A DNA stretch of 64,000 bases from Alphaproteobacteria bacterium. GTDB taxonomy: Bacteria > Pseudomonadota > Alphaproteobacteria > Micropepsales > Micropepsaceae. The position numbers were made by a program, and so were the translations under genes. Below, one piece after another: positions 54,502 through 61,970 of the stretch. The number at the start of each line of letters is the position of its first letter. Positions within the stretch are counted from its first letter, which is position 1. The stretch is from NCBI GenBank assembly GCA_017308375.1, contig JAFKEW010000051.1, positions 1 to 64,000 on the forward strand. The letters are read 5' to 3'. Under the pieces are notes generated by a model, which had not been told where the DNA came from, did not search any database, and worked only from the letters and a program-made list of their open reading frames with translations.

Positions 54502-56877
54502 TCAATTGCACCTGGAATAACCGCACGTCACGCAAGTGTCGCAGCCTTCGATTTTCACGAAACCGGGCGCACTGCAGCGCGGGCAGAACCGTGCCGGAAG
54601 CCCTTCTGCCGCCATGGCCATGGCACGGCGGTCCTTGGCCGGTGCGGCCGCCTCTTCCGGCGGGGTCATGAAACCGATGGCGATCAGATGCCGCTCGATC
54701 ACCTCGCCGATCGCGGCCAGAAGCGAGGGCACATAGCGCCCGCCCATCCACTGGCCGCCGCGCGGATCGAACACCGCCTTCAGTTCCTCCACCACGAAGG
54801 AGACATCGCCACCGCGCCGGAATACCGCGCTGACCATGCGGGTCAGCGCCAGGGTCCAGGCATAGGCTTCCATGTTCTTCGAGTTGATGAAGATCTCGAA
54901 CGGGCGTCTGCGCCCGTCCTGCTCGATGTCGTTGATGGTGATGTAGAAGGCGTGATCGGAATCCTGCCATTTGATCTTGTAAGTGGTGCCGGGCAGGGTT
55001 TCCGGCCGGTCGAGCGGGCGGGTCATGTAAACCACGCCGTCGCCGTGCGCGGCCGGCGATATGCCTGCGGCAGGCGATGTGCCGGCGGCTGGCGGCGGCA
55101 ACGCGGTTGAGCCGTCCTGCAAGCCGGGTTGCGGTGTGGATTGTGATGCGGATTGTACTGTGGGGGCGCCCGCGATTTGCGCCGGTGGATTTTTCTCCAG
55201 CACCGCGCCGGTGATCGCGTTCGGCCGGTAGGTGGTGCAGCCCTTGCAGCCCATTTCATAGGCCTGCAGATACACATCCTTGAAATCGTCGAAAGCGATC
55301 TGTTCCGGCACGTTGATGGTTTTGGAGATCGCGCTGTCGATGTGGCGCTGGGCGGCGGCCTGTACCGCCAGATGATCGCCCGGTGTCAGTGTGCCGGTAT
55401 CGACGAAATAATCTGGCAGGGCGGCCTCTGCACCGAAGCGTTCGCGGAACAGGCGATAGGCGTAATCGCTCACCTGCTCCTCGCTGCGCGTGCCATCGGC
55501 GCGCAGCACATGGCGGGTGTAGCGATAGGCGAAGACGGGCTCCACCCCGCTCGACACATTGCCGGCGAACAGCGAAATGGTGCCGGTCGGCGCGATGGAG
55601 GTGACAAGTCCGTTGCGAATGCCGTGGGCCGCGATCTTCCGGCGGATTTCCGCAGGCAGGGTGGCGATGAAGGGCCGCGCCAGAAAAGCCTCGCGCTCGA
55701 ACAGCGGGAAGGCGCCTTTCTCCGTCGCCAGATCGGCGGAGGCGTCATAGGCGGCATGTGACAGCGTGCCGAGCCAGCGGTCGATCAGGCGCAGGCTTTC
55801 CGGTGAACCGTAGCGCACACCGCAGAAGATCAGCGCATCGGCAAGGCCGGTGACGCCAAGCCCGATGCGGCGCTTGGCAAGCGCCTCGCGGCGCTGTTCC
55901 CGCAATGGGAAGCGCGACACGTCGATCGCATTGTCCAGCATGCGCACCGCGATGCGGGTCAGCCGGATGAGTTCGTCTTCGTCCAGGGCGGCATCGGCTT
56001 CGAACGGATTCTGGATCAGCCGCGCCAGATTGATCGAGCCGAGAAGACAGGCGCCATAAGGCGGCAAGGGCTGTTCGCCACAGGGATTGGTCGCTGCGAT
56101 GGTTTCGCAATAGCCGAGATTGTTGCGGGCATTGATGCGGTCGATGAAGATCACGCCCGGTTCGGCGTAATCATAGGTCGCGCGCATGATGCGGTCCCAC
56201 AGATCGCGGGCGCGCAAGGTGCGATACACCTTGCCGCCGAACTGCAATTCCCACGGCTCATCGGCTTTCACCGCTTCCATGAAGGCGTCGCTTGCCAGCA
56301 CCGAGAGGTTGAACATCGACAACCGGCCGCGCGTCTGTTTCGCGGTGATGAAGGTTTCGATATCGGGATGGTCGCAGGCGAGCGTCGCCATCATCGCGCC
56401 GCGGCGGGTGCCCGCGCTCATGATGGTGCGGCACATCGCATCCCACACATCCATGAAGGAGACAGGGCCCGACGCATCGGCGCCGACGCTGAGCACCGGC
56501 GCCCCTTCCGGCCGCAGGCTGGAAAAGTCGTAACCGATGCCGCCGCCCTGCTGCATGGTCAGCGCCGCTTCGCGCAGATGGGAGAAGATGCCGTCGAGCG
56601 AATCCGGGATCGTGCCCATCACAAAACAGTTGAACAGGGTGACATCGCGGCTGGTGCCGGCGCCCGCCAGAATCCGCCCTGCCGGCAAAAAGCGGTAACG
56701 GGCCAGCGCACCGGCGAAGATGCGCGCCCATTCGGCGCGTTTCTCCGGTACTTCGGCTTCGGCCAGCGCAATGGCGACGCGGGCCCAGCTTTCCGCCACG
56801 TCATGCTCACGCGGGGCGCCGCCGGCCTCCTTCAGCCGGTATTTCAGGTCCCAGATCTGGTGGGAAATATCACCCAT
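54502..56877 (-). CDS. nrdJ: Adenosylcobalamin-dependent ribonucleotide reductase (class II)
   Basis: A 791-residue class II reductase. DVTLFNCFVMGTIPDSLDGI holds the first active-site Cys, NPCGEQPLPPYGACLLGSIN the finger-loop Cys, and MQQGGGIGYDFSSLRPEGAP the substrate loop. The C-terminal DUF-like domain and the zinc ribbon CPRCSAPGFVKIEG / CDTCVTCGY are typical of long NrdJ. A Pro/Ala/Gln-rich linker (about residues 575-625) is unusual in composition. It reduces ribonucleotides using B12 and works with or without O2. No cobalamin riboswitch is seen upstream; a LexA-type box is. Confidence 0.97.
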   Translation of the reverse strand: MGDISHQIWDLKYRLKEAGGAPREHDVAESWARVAIALAEAEVPEKRAEWARIFAGALARYRFLPAGRILAGAGTSRDVTLFNCFVMGTIPDSLDGIFSHLREAALTMQQGGGIGYDFSSLRPEGAPVLSVGADASGPVSFMDVWDAMCRTIMSAGTRRGAMMATLACDHPDIETFITAKQTRGRLSMFNLSVLASDAFMEAVKADEPWELQFGGKVYRTLRARDLWDRIMRATYDYAEPGVIFIDRINARNNLGYCETIAATNPCGEQPLPPYGACLLGSINLARLIQNPFEADAALDEDELIRLTRIAVRMLDNAIDVSRFPLREQRREALAKRRIGLGVTGLADALIFCGVRYGSPESLRLIDRWLGTLSHAAYDASADLATEKGAFPLFEREAFLARPFIATLPAEIRRKIAAHGIRNGLVTSIAPTGTISLFAGNVSSGVEPVFAYRYTRHVLRADGTRSEEQVSDYAYRLFRERFGAEAALPDYFVDTGTLTPGDHLAVQAAAQRHIDSAISKTINVPEQIAFDDFKDVYLQAYEMGCKGCTTYRPNAITGAVLEKNPPAQIAGAPTVQSASQSTPQPGLQDGSTALPPPAAGTSPAAGISPAAHGDGVVYMTRPLDRPETLPGTTYKIKWQDSDHAFYITINDIEQDGRRRPFEIFINSKNMEAYAWTLALTRMVSAVFRRGGDVSFVVEELKAVFDPRGGQWMGGRYVPSLLAAIGEVIERHLIAIGFMTPPEEAAAPAKDRRAMAMAAEGLPARFCPRCSAPGFVKIEGCDTCVTCGYSRCN

Positions 56878-57016
56878 TGCGCCTTCGCCGGTTTGTGCCC
56901 CGTTCTAGCATTCGTTCCTCAAGAAATTCGTACCCCCTCCCCCCTGTTTCCAAGGTCCCGTTTTCCGGGGGGGGGAGCCCTGAAGATGGCGTGCGGGGCC
57001 GTCAGAGTCAATAAAT

Positions 57017-57031
57017 GTTCCCTTTTTGTTC
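57017..57031 (-). promoter_or_regulatory. LexA-type site GTTC-N7-GTTC upstream of nrdJ
   Basis: Exact GTTC at 57017-57020 and 57028-57031 with 7 nt between, the alphaproteobacterial LexA pattern. It is 140-154 nt before the nrdJ start and just upstream of a TTGACT (57011-57006), 17-nt, CATCTT (56988-56983) candidate promoter on the same strand. Confidence 0.5.
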
Positions 57032-57048
57032 ACAAGATAGGAGGGGGG

Positions 57049-57795
57049 TTAGGTCAGCCCCAGAGCAGTCAGGTTGGCGCGGCCTTCCACCACCAGCCGG
57101 GCGGTGGCGTTTTCAATGCCGCTTTCGAGCGCGGTCATGAATTCGGCCCGCTTCAGGCCGGGCGGGATCGGGGGCAGGAATTCCACCACCACCGTCCCCG
57201 GCTTTTTCAGGAAGCCGCCCGGCCCCGTCCAGTACAGGCCGGAATTGAGCGCCACGGGATGGCAGGCGAGGCCAAGCTGGCTATAGAGCCCGGCCACCCC
57301 CGGTTTGTAATCCGGGGCCGCGCCGGGTTTTTTGCGGGTGCCTTCGGGGAAGATCAGAATGGCGCGCCCCGCCGCCGCCATTGCACGCGCGTCGGCCACC
57401 ATCTTGCGCATCGCGCTGGCATGGCCGGCGCGGTCGATCGCGATCACCCCGGCCTTCTTCAGATACCAGCCGTAAAACGGGATCGAGAGAAGCTCGCGCT
57501 TCAGGACCGCGGTCGGTTTGTCCAGCAGCACGTAAAGCGCCAGCGTGTCCCACATGCTCATATGCTTGGAGGCGACGAAGGCGCCGTTGCGCGGGATGGG
57601 TCCGCGCACTTCGTACCCAAGGCCCGCAAATATTTTCAGGCCGAACAGCAACGCCCGTGCCCACAATCGTGCCGTGGCTTGAATTGCGCACGCGGGCATC
57701 AGCAGCGTGGGCAGCGCCAGAATGTGCAGCACCACCGAAACGCTGACGAACCACGCGAAGAACAGCGCCGAACGCAAGGCCGTGAGCGTCTTCAC
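57049..57795 (-). CDS. 1-acyl-glycerol-3-phosphate acyltransferase (PlsC family)
   Basis: A 248-residue inner-membrane acyltransferase. Two N-terminal hydrophobic stretches are followed by the His-x4-Asp block in ASKHMSMWDT and the FPEGTRKKPGAAP substrate-binding motif. It acylates lysophosphatidic acid to phosphatidic acid or a similar lysolipid. It overlaps the YdcF gene by 4 nt and is last in the ftsE-ftsX-ydcF-plsC operon. Confidence 0.94.
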   Translation of the reverse strand: MKTLTALRSALFFAWFVSVSVVLHILALPTLLMPACAIQATARLWARALLFGLKIFAGLGYEVRGPIPRNGAFVASKHMSMWDTLALYVLLDKPTAVLKRELLSIPFYGWYLKKAGVIAIDRAGHASAMRKMVADARAMAAAGRAILIFPEGTRKKPGAAPDYKPGVAGLYSQLGLACHPVALNSGLYWTGPGGFLKKPGTVVVEFLPPIPPGLKRAEFMTALESGIENATARLVVEGRANLTALGLT

Positions 57796-58388
57796 ACCAG
57801 GGCCTCGCGATTATCCTCCAGCGGGTCGATGAAGCGCGTCATGACAAGGCTCGCGACATATTTGGCGTATTCGCTGTGCAGCAGGCGCAGGGTGCGGGGA
57901 TTGCGCCACCAATGGGTGAAGTCCACATCCTCCGGCACCACAGGATAAGGCTCCAGCCTGACCTGCGGCATGGCGGCGGAAAGCTCGGCCAGGCTGCGCG
58001 GCATGTGATAGTTGGAGGTGACGAGGATCAGGCTGCGATAGCCATGCGTCTTCGCCCATTGCGCGGTTTCCTGTGCATTGCCATGGGTGTCGGCGGCGAT
58101 GAAGCCGAGATCGGTGCAGCAATCGAAATGCGCGCCGCCATGGCTGACCTGTTTCAGATCGGCCTTGGTGGTGGCGGGATCGACACCGCTGATCAGAAGC
58201 CGTTTGCCGAAGCCTTCCTCCAGCAAGGTGGTGGCCGCGTCCAGCCGCATTTCGCCGCCGGTCAGAACCACGATCGCATCGGCTCTGGTCGGGGCCGGCG
58301 GCTTTCCCGTCACGTCCGACAGAAAGACGAAGAAGCCCGCGACATAGGCGATCGCGCCAAGGATCAGCAGCGATGAGAAGAACCGCAT
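57792..58388 (-). CDS. YdcF family (DUF218) protein
   Basis: A 198-residue protein with one N-terminal transmembrane segment and a DUF218 domain: DAIVVLTGGEMRLDAATTLL, KRLLISGVDP, NAQETAQWAKTHGYRSLILV and TSNYHMPRSLAELSAAMP. The domain is associated with envelope glycan metabolism (SanA/ElyC-like). Its start is directly next to the ftsX stop, and it overlaps plsC by 4 nt. Confidence 0.93.
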   Translation of the reverse strand: MRFFSSLLILGAIAYVAGFFVFLSDVTGKPPAPTRADAIVVLTGGEMRLDAATTLLEEGFGKRLLISGVDPATTKADLKQVSHGGAHFDCCTDLGFIAADTHGNAQETAQWAKTHGYRSLILVTSNYHMPRSLAELSAAMPQVRLEPYPVVPEDVDFTHWWRNPRTLRLLHSEYAKYVASLVMTRFIDPLEDNREALV

Positions 58389-59339
58389 TCAATAAATCTT
58401 CCGCAAGGCTGCCAGAACCGAAATGCGCGCCGTGGCCCAGGCGATTAGCGCAGAGGCCATCGGCACGGCAATGAACCATAGCGCTTCGGCGGGTTTGAGC
58501 GCGATGGGCGGCAGAAAGGGCACCGCCTCCACCCCCGCCAGTTCCAGCCCGCCCACGACCAGAAACAGAATGGCGGCGGCACCGGCACCGGCGGCGGCCG
58601 CAATCAGGGCCGTGAAAAAATAATGGCGCTCGAAGGCGCGTGCGATGAAGCCCGGATGCGCGCCCATCTGATGCAACAGGCCGACGATTTCGCGATGCGC
58701 CTCAAGCCCCGCCCGCGTTGCGAAGGTGACGGCGGCCGCGGTCGCCACCGCGATCAGCAGCAGGATGCCGTAACCGGACCAGATCACCACGTCGGCCAGT
58801 GCCTTCAGCCGTGCGATCCAGTGGGTGTGATCGTCCAGCACGGCGGATGGCGCGGATTCTTTCAGCCTGGCGCGCAGCCCGGCCAGATCGACCCGCGCGC
58901 CGGGGCGGATGCTGGCATCCACCAGATTGGGCAGCGGCAGATCGGCCACCAGCGCGTCGGCGCCGAGCCATGGCTCGACCAGCTTCAGCGCGTCTTCATG
59001 CGAGACGCGGGCGACATGGACGATACCGGGTGTGGCGGAGAGGATTTCGATGGCGGCGCGGGTCTGGCGCTCCAGCTCCGGCCCCGGCGGGCCGCTATCC
59101 GGCGGCAGCACCTGAACCGTGACGCGGCCGGCCAGCCCCTCGCGCCAGCCGAGGGCCGCGCGGTCCGCGATCAGTGAGGCGCCAAGCGCCAGCGCGGCGA
59201 GGAAGGCCATCACGGCGATCACGATATCGAGGGGGGCGGCGCCGTCATCGCGCGGCAGGATGGTGCCCATGCCGCGGCCGCGTTTTACGCGCGGCGCCCG
59301 CAGGCCGTTGCCCCGTTGAGCGGTCCCCTGATCGTTCAT
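58389..59339 (-). CDS. ftsX: Cell-division protein FtsX
   Basis: A 316-residue ABC-type permease. A basic N-terminal tail precedes the first transmembrane segment (IVIAVMAFLAALALGASLIA, residues 38-57), then a periplasmic domain to about residue 185 and three more helices. FtsX with FtsE activates peptidoglycan hydrolases at the division site rather than transporting. It overlaps ftsE by 4 nt. Confidence 0.93.
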   Translation of the reverse strand: MNDQGTAQRGNGLRAPRVKRGRGMGTILPRDDGAAPLDIVIAVMAFLAALALGASLIADRAALGWREGLAGRVTVQVLPPDSGPPGPELERQTRAAIEILSATPGIVHVARVSHEDALKLVEPWLGADALVADLPLPNLVDASIRPGARVDLAGLRARLKESAPSAVLDDHTHWIARLKALADVVIWSGYGILLLIAVATAAAVTFATRAGLEAHREIVGLLHQMGAHPGFIARAFERHYFFTALIAAAAGAGAAAILFLVVGGLELAGVEAVPFLPPIALKPAEALWFIAVPMASALIAWATARISVLAALRKIY

Positions 59340-60007
59340 GTGCGGGCCAATCGCATTTCCACCAGCCGCCCATCGACCAGCCGCATTTCACGGGCCTGGG
59401 TGCGTTCGATCAGGGCGCGGTCATGGGTGGCGATCAGGACCGTAGTGCCCAGCCGGTTCAACTCGCCGAACAGGCGGATCAGGCGGGCGGCGATTTCGGC
59501 ATCGACATTGCCGGTCGGCTCGTCGGCGATCAGAAGATCGGGCCGGGCAACCACGGCACGTGCGATGGCAACGCGCTGCTGCTCCCCGCCGGACAGGGTG
59601 GCGGGCTTCGCATCCAGCCGCCCGCCAAGCCCGACCCAGGTCAGAAGCTCTTCCACATCCTGGGCATATTGCTGTTCGCGCCGGCCGGCCAGCTTCAGCG
59701 GCATGGCCACGTTGTCGAACGCCGACAGGTGGCGGAACAGGCGGAAATCCTGAAACACCACCCCGATGCGCCGCCTGAGCGCGGGAAAATCCTGCCGCAT
59801 GGCGGTGGCAAGGTCCTGCCCGAACAGGTTGACCAGCCCGCGCGACGGCGGCTCCCCCAGATAGATCAGTTTCAGCAGCGTGGTCTTGCCCGCGCCGGAA
59901 AGGCCGGTCAGGAAGGTGAAGGAGCCCGGCTCCAGCGTGAAGCTGACATCGCGCAGGACCTCCGGCCCAGCGCCGTAACGCATACCGACATTTTCGAAGC
60001 GAACCAT
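59336..60007 (-). CDS. ftsE: Cell-division ATP-binding protein FtsE
   Basis: A 223-residue ATPase. Walker A is GLSGAGKTTLLKL, the signature is LSGGEQQRVAIARA and Walker B is LLIADEPTGNVD, the last two matching FtsE strongly. It drives FtsX conformational changes at the septum. It is first in its operon and divergent from the zinc-ribbon gene, across a region with two 7-nt-spaced inverted repeats including a CtrA-type site. Confidence 0.95.
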   Translation of the reverse strand: MVRFENVGMRYGAGPEVLRDVSFTLEPGSFTFLTGLSGAGKTTLLKLIYLGEPPSRGLVNLFGQDLATAMRQDFPALRRRIGVVFQDFRLFRHLSAFDNVAMPLKLAGRREQQYAQDVEELLTWVGLGGRLDAKPATLSGGEQQRVAIARAVVARPDLLIADEPTGNVDAEIAARLIRLFGELNRLGTTVLIATHDRALIERTQAREMRLVDGRLVEMRLART

Positions 60008-60035
60008 GAGGCCGGACCATTACCACAGCTTTGTC

Positions 60036-60056
60036 TGGTTACCATGATCGTAACCA
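60036..60056. promoter_or_regulatory. Inverted repeat TGGTTAC-N7-GTAACCA upstream of ftsE
   Basis: A perfect 7-bp inverted repeat with a 7-nt centre, 29 nt upstream of the ftsE start. It contains TTAC-N7-GTAA, which resembles a CtrA site with altered outer bases. Confidence 0.45.
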
Positions 60057-60120
60057 GCTTTGTGCTTTGCTTGCCCGCTGCACAGTGTTGCGCCTATTTT
60101 CGACCCGCTCCAGCCGATGG

Positions 60121-60135
60121 TTAAGATGATTTTAA
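60121..60135. promoter_or_regulatory. CtrA-type site TTAA-N7-TTAA at the zinc-ribbon gene start
   Basis: Exact TTAA at 60121-60124 and 60132-60135, extending to GGTTAA-N7-TTAACC. It overlaps the first codons of the zinc-ribbon gene and lies about 114 nt upstream of ftsE on the other strand. Confidence 0.5.
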
Positions 60136-60935
60136 CCTGCCCCCAATGCTCCACCCGCTACGAGGCGGATGCCGCGAAATTCCTGCCGGCAGGCCGGACT
60201 GTGCGCTGCGCCAAATGCGGCCACACCTGGCATCAAGAGGCGGAGGGCGAGGCGGCCGCCGCACCGGCCGAAGGCGAGGTCACCGGCCCAGCCGGCGATG
60301 GCGGCGAGGTGCTGGATACGGGCGTACCGGCGGATGGTGCGGACGGGGATGCGGCAGGCGCGGGTGCGTCAGGCCCGGCAGCGGAGGCGGCAGCCGAAGA
60401 AATGGCGGCCGGAAGCCTGGCCGACGGGACGCTGGCGGATGGCCGCCTTGCCACCCCGGTGGTGGAGGCGGCGCGCAAGCCCTTCCTCGGCCTCGCCTGG
60501 CAGTGGGGCAGCCTGCGCGGCTGGATCGTGTTCGTGGTGCTGGTCGCCGCGATCGTGCTGGGCGGAATTTTCCTGCGCAAACAGGTGGTGGCGGCGTGGC
60601 CTGAGACGGCTTCGCTCTACAAGGCGCTGGGCATGCCGGTGAACACGCTGGGCCTTGCGTTCCAGAATGTGCGCTACCGCGTGGCGGTGGTGGACGACCT
60701 GCCGATCCTGCAGGTGCAGGGCGCCGTCGCCAACATCACGGACAAGGCGCTTCCCGTGCCGTTGTTGCGTGTGGTGCTGACCGACAGCGGCCGGCACGAG
60801 GTTTATCACTGGGATGTCGCGCTCGCGAAGAAATCGCTTGGCGCGGGTGAAAGCGTTTCGTTTCGCACCCGGCTGCCCAGCCCGCCGTCGGGCGCGCGCC
60901 ATCTCGAACTGCATTTCGTCGAAGACGGACGCTGA
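60126..60935 (+). CDS. MJ0042-type zinc-ribbon, DUF3426-like membrane protein
   Basis: I choose ATG 60126, giving MILTCPQCSTRYEADAAKFL and CAKCGHTW, a four-Cys zinc ribbon (MJ0042 type) at the very N-terminus; ATG 60117 would add three residues. An Ala/Gly/Pro/Glu-rich linker spans about residues 40-130, then one transmembrane segment (GWIVFVVLVAAIVLGGIFL, about residues 134-152) and a C-terminal DUF3426-like beta domain with LQVQGAVANITDKALPVPLL. 269 residues. It is common in alphaproteobacteria, of unknown function. The phosphoribosyltransferase gene follows after 2 nt. Confidence 0.9.
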   Translation: MILTCPQCSTRYEADAAKFLPAGRTVRCAKCGHTWHQEAEGEAAAAPAEGEVTGPAGDGGEVLDTGVPADGADGDAAGAGASGPAAEAAAEEMAAGSLADGTLADGRLATPVVEAARKPFLGLAWQWGSLRGWIVFVVLVAAIVLGGIFLRKQVVAAWPETASLYKALGMPVNTLGLAFQNVRYRVAVVDDLPILQVQGAVANITDKALPVPLLRVVLTDSGRHEVYHWDVALAKKSLGAGESVSFRTRLPSPPSGARHLELHFVEDGR

Positions 60936-60937
60936 GC

Positions 60938-61474
60938 ATGGTGCCGCCTACGGCATCAAATTATTATCACGTGCTGGTTGGCGAAGAAGAAATCCGTACA
61001 CGGATCGAATCGTTGGCCGATGAAATTCTGGCGATGCCGCACCGGCCCGATATGGCAGCGGTCGTGCTGGCGGGCGCCTTTGTGTTTGCCGCCGATCTGT
61101 TGCGGGCGCTGGCGCGCAAGGGGCTTTCTTTGCCATGCGAATTTCTCTGGCTCAGCAGCTATGGCGCGGGCCGCAGCGGCGCGGAGGCGGTGACGGTGCG
61201 GGCTGGCGCGGGCGCCGCCGTCAAAGGCCGCCATGTGCTGGTGATGGACGATATTTGCGATAGCGGGCGCACGCTTGCCAAGGCGTGTGCGCTTCTGCGC
61301 GCGGCCGGTGCGCAAGCGGTCGCCACGGCGGTTGCGGTGGAACGCGGGCGCAGCGATGCGGTGATGACAGCCGATTTCGCCGCCTTTCGCGGGCTTGAAG
61401 GTTTTCTGGTCGGTTACGGGCTGGACGATGCGGGCGGCGCACGCAGCCTGCCCTTTATTGCGCGCGTTGATTAA
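60938..61474 (+). CDS. Phosphoribosyltransferase (hypoxanthine-guanine type)
   Basis: A 178-residue type I PRTase. The PRPP motif is VLVMDDICDSGRTL near residue 105; the PPi loop is AVVLAGAFVFAADLLRA and the region LPCEFLWLSSYGAG matches the HPT flexible loop. It likely salvages hypoxanthine or guanine. Its 3' end overlaps a convergent small membrane-protein gene by 4 nt. Confidence 0.9.
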   Translation: MVPPTASNYYHVLVGEEEIRTRIESLADEILAMPHRPDMAAVVLAGAFVFAADLLRALARKGLSLPCEFLWLSSYGAGRSGAEAVTVRAGAGAAVKGRHVLVMDDICDSGRTLAKACALLRAAGAQAVATAVAVERGRSDAVMTADFAAFRGLEGFLVGYGLDDAGGARSLPFIARVD

Positions 61475-61845
61475 GAGGTTTTGCGGAAGCCGGCATAGAA
61501 GCTTGCCGCGCCAAGCGCGAGCAGCAGGACCTGCACGATATTCGCGACCTGATCTGGCAGCAGCCAGGTGCCGAGCCCGAACATCAGCATGGCAGCAATG
61601 GAAACGCTGCGCCATGGCTCGCGGAAAGAGCGTTTGCGGGCTTTGCGCGTCGCCTTCCACTGCGCCAGTTCTTCGTCGAGCGAGACCTCGTCGTGCCCCG
61701 GCGGCGGGGCGGCGCGCGCGGCGGCCGCGCCTGCAAGTGCCGGTTCACGCCATCCCACCTTCGCGGGTTCGCGTGGCGGGGTAACGGGTTTCGGGCGCGG
61801 CGGGGCTGTCGATGCCCTGCGGCCGAACTGTGCCTGCTGTGCCAT
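61471..61845 (-). CDS. Small hypothetical membrane protein
   Basis: 124 residues. The first 80 are Pro/Ala/Arg-rich and soluble with a short charged stretch (DEVSLDEELAQWKATRKARK). Two hydrophobic segments follow (SIAAMLMFGLGTWLL and IVQVLLLALGAASFYAGF), forming a short hairpin in the membrane with the N-terminus probably cytoplasmic. No family recognised. It lies downstream of the TIGR02302 gene with a 125-nt gap. Confidence 0.75.
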   Translation of the reverse strand: MAQQAQFGRRASTAPPRPKPVTPPREPAKVGWREPALAGAAAARAAPPPGHDEVSLDEELAQWKATRKARKRSFREPWRSVSIAAMLMFGLGTWLLPDQVANIVQVLLLALGAASFYAGFRKTS

Positions 61846-61970
61846 ATGCGCGTGCCCCGTGTGGATGGCGGGCCATGGTCAACCCACCATGGTTGCAGGG
61901 CATTTAACGGAACGCGCGCGATTGTGCGGACCGGATGAATTCGGCGCAATGTTTGCGCTTCGCTCCGGTT

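Noticed and set aside
56902-56917. Second LexA site (GTTC-N8-GTTC)
   Set aside because: Spacing is 8, not the 7 nt required by the known pattern.
56878-57048. Cobalamin riboswitch before nrdJ
   Set aside because: No GCCACTG-type B12 box or matching multi-helix layout in the 171-nt leader.
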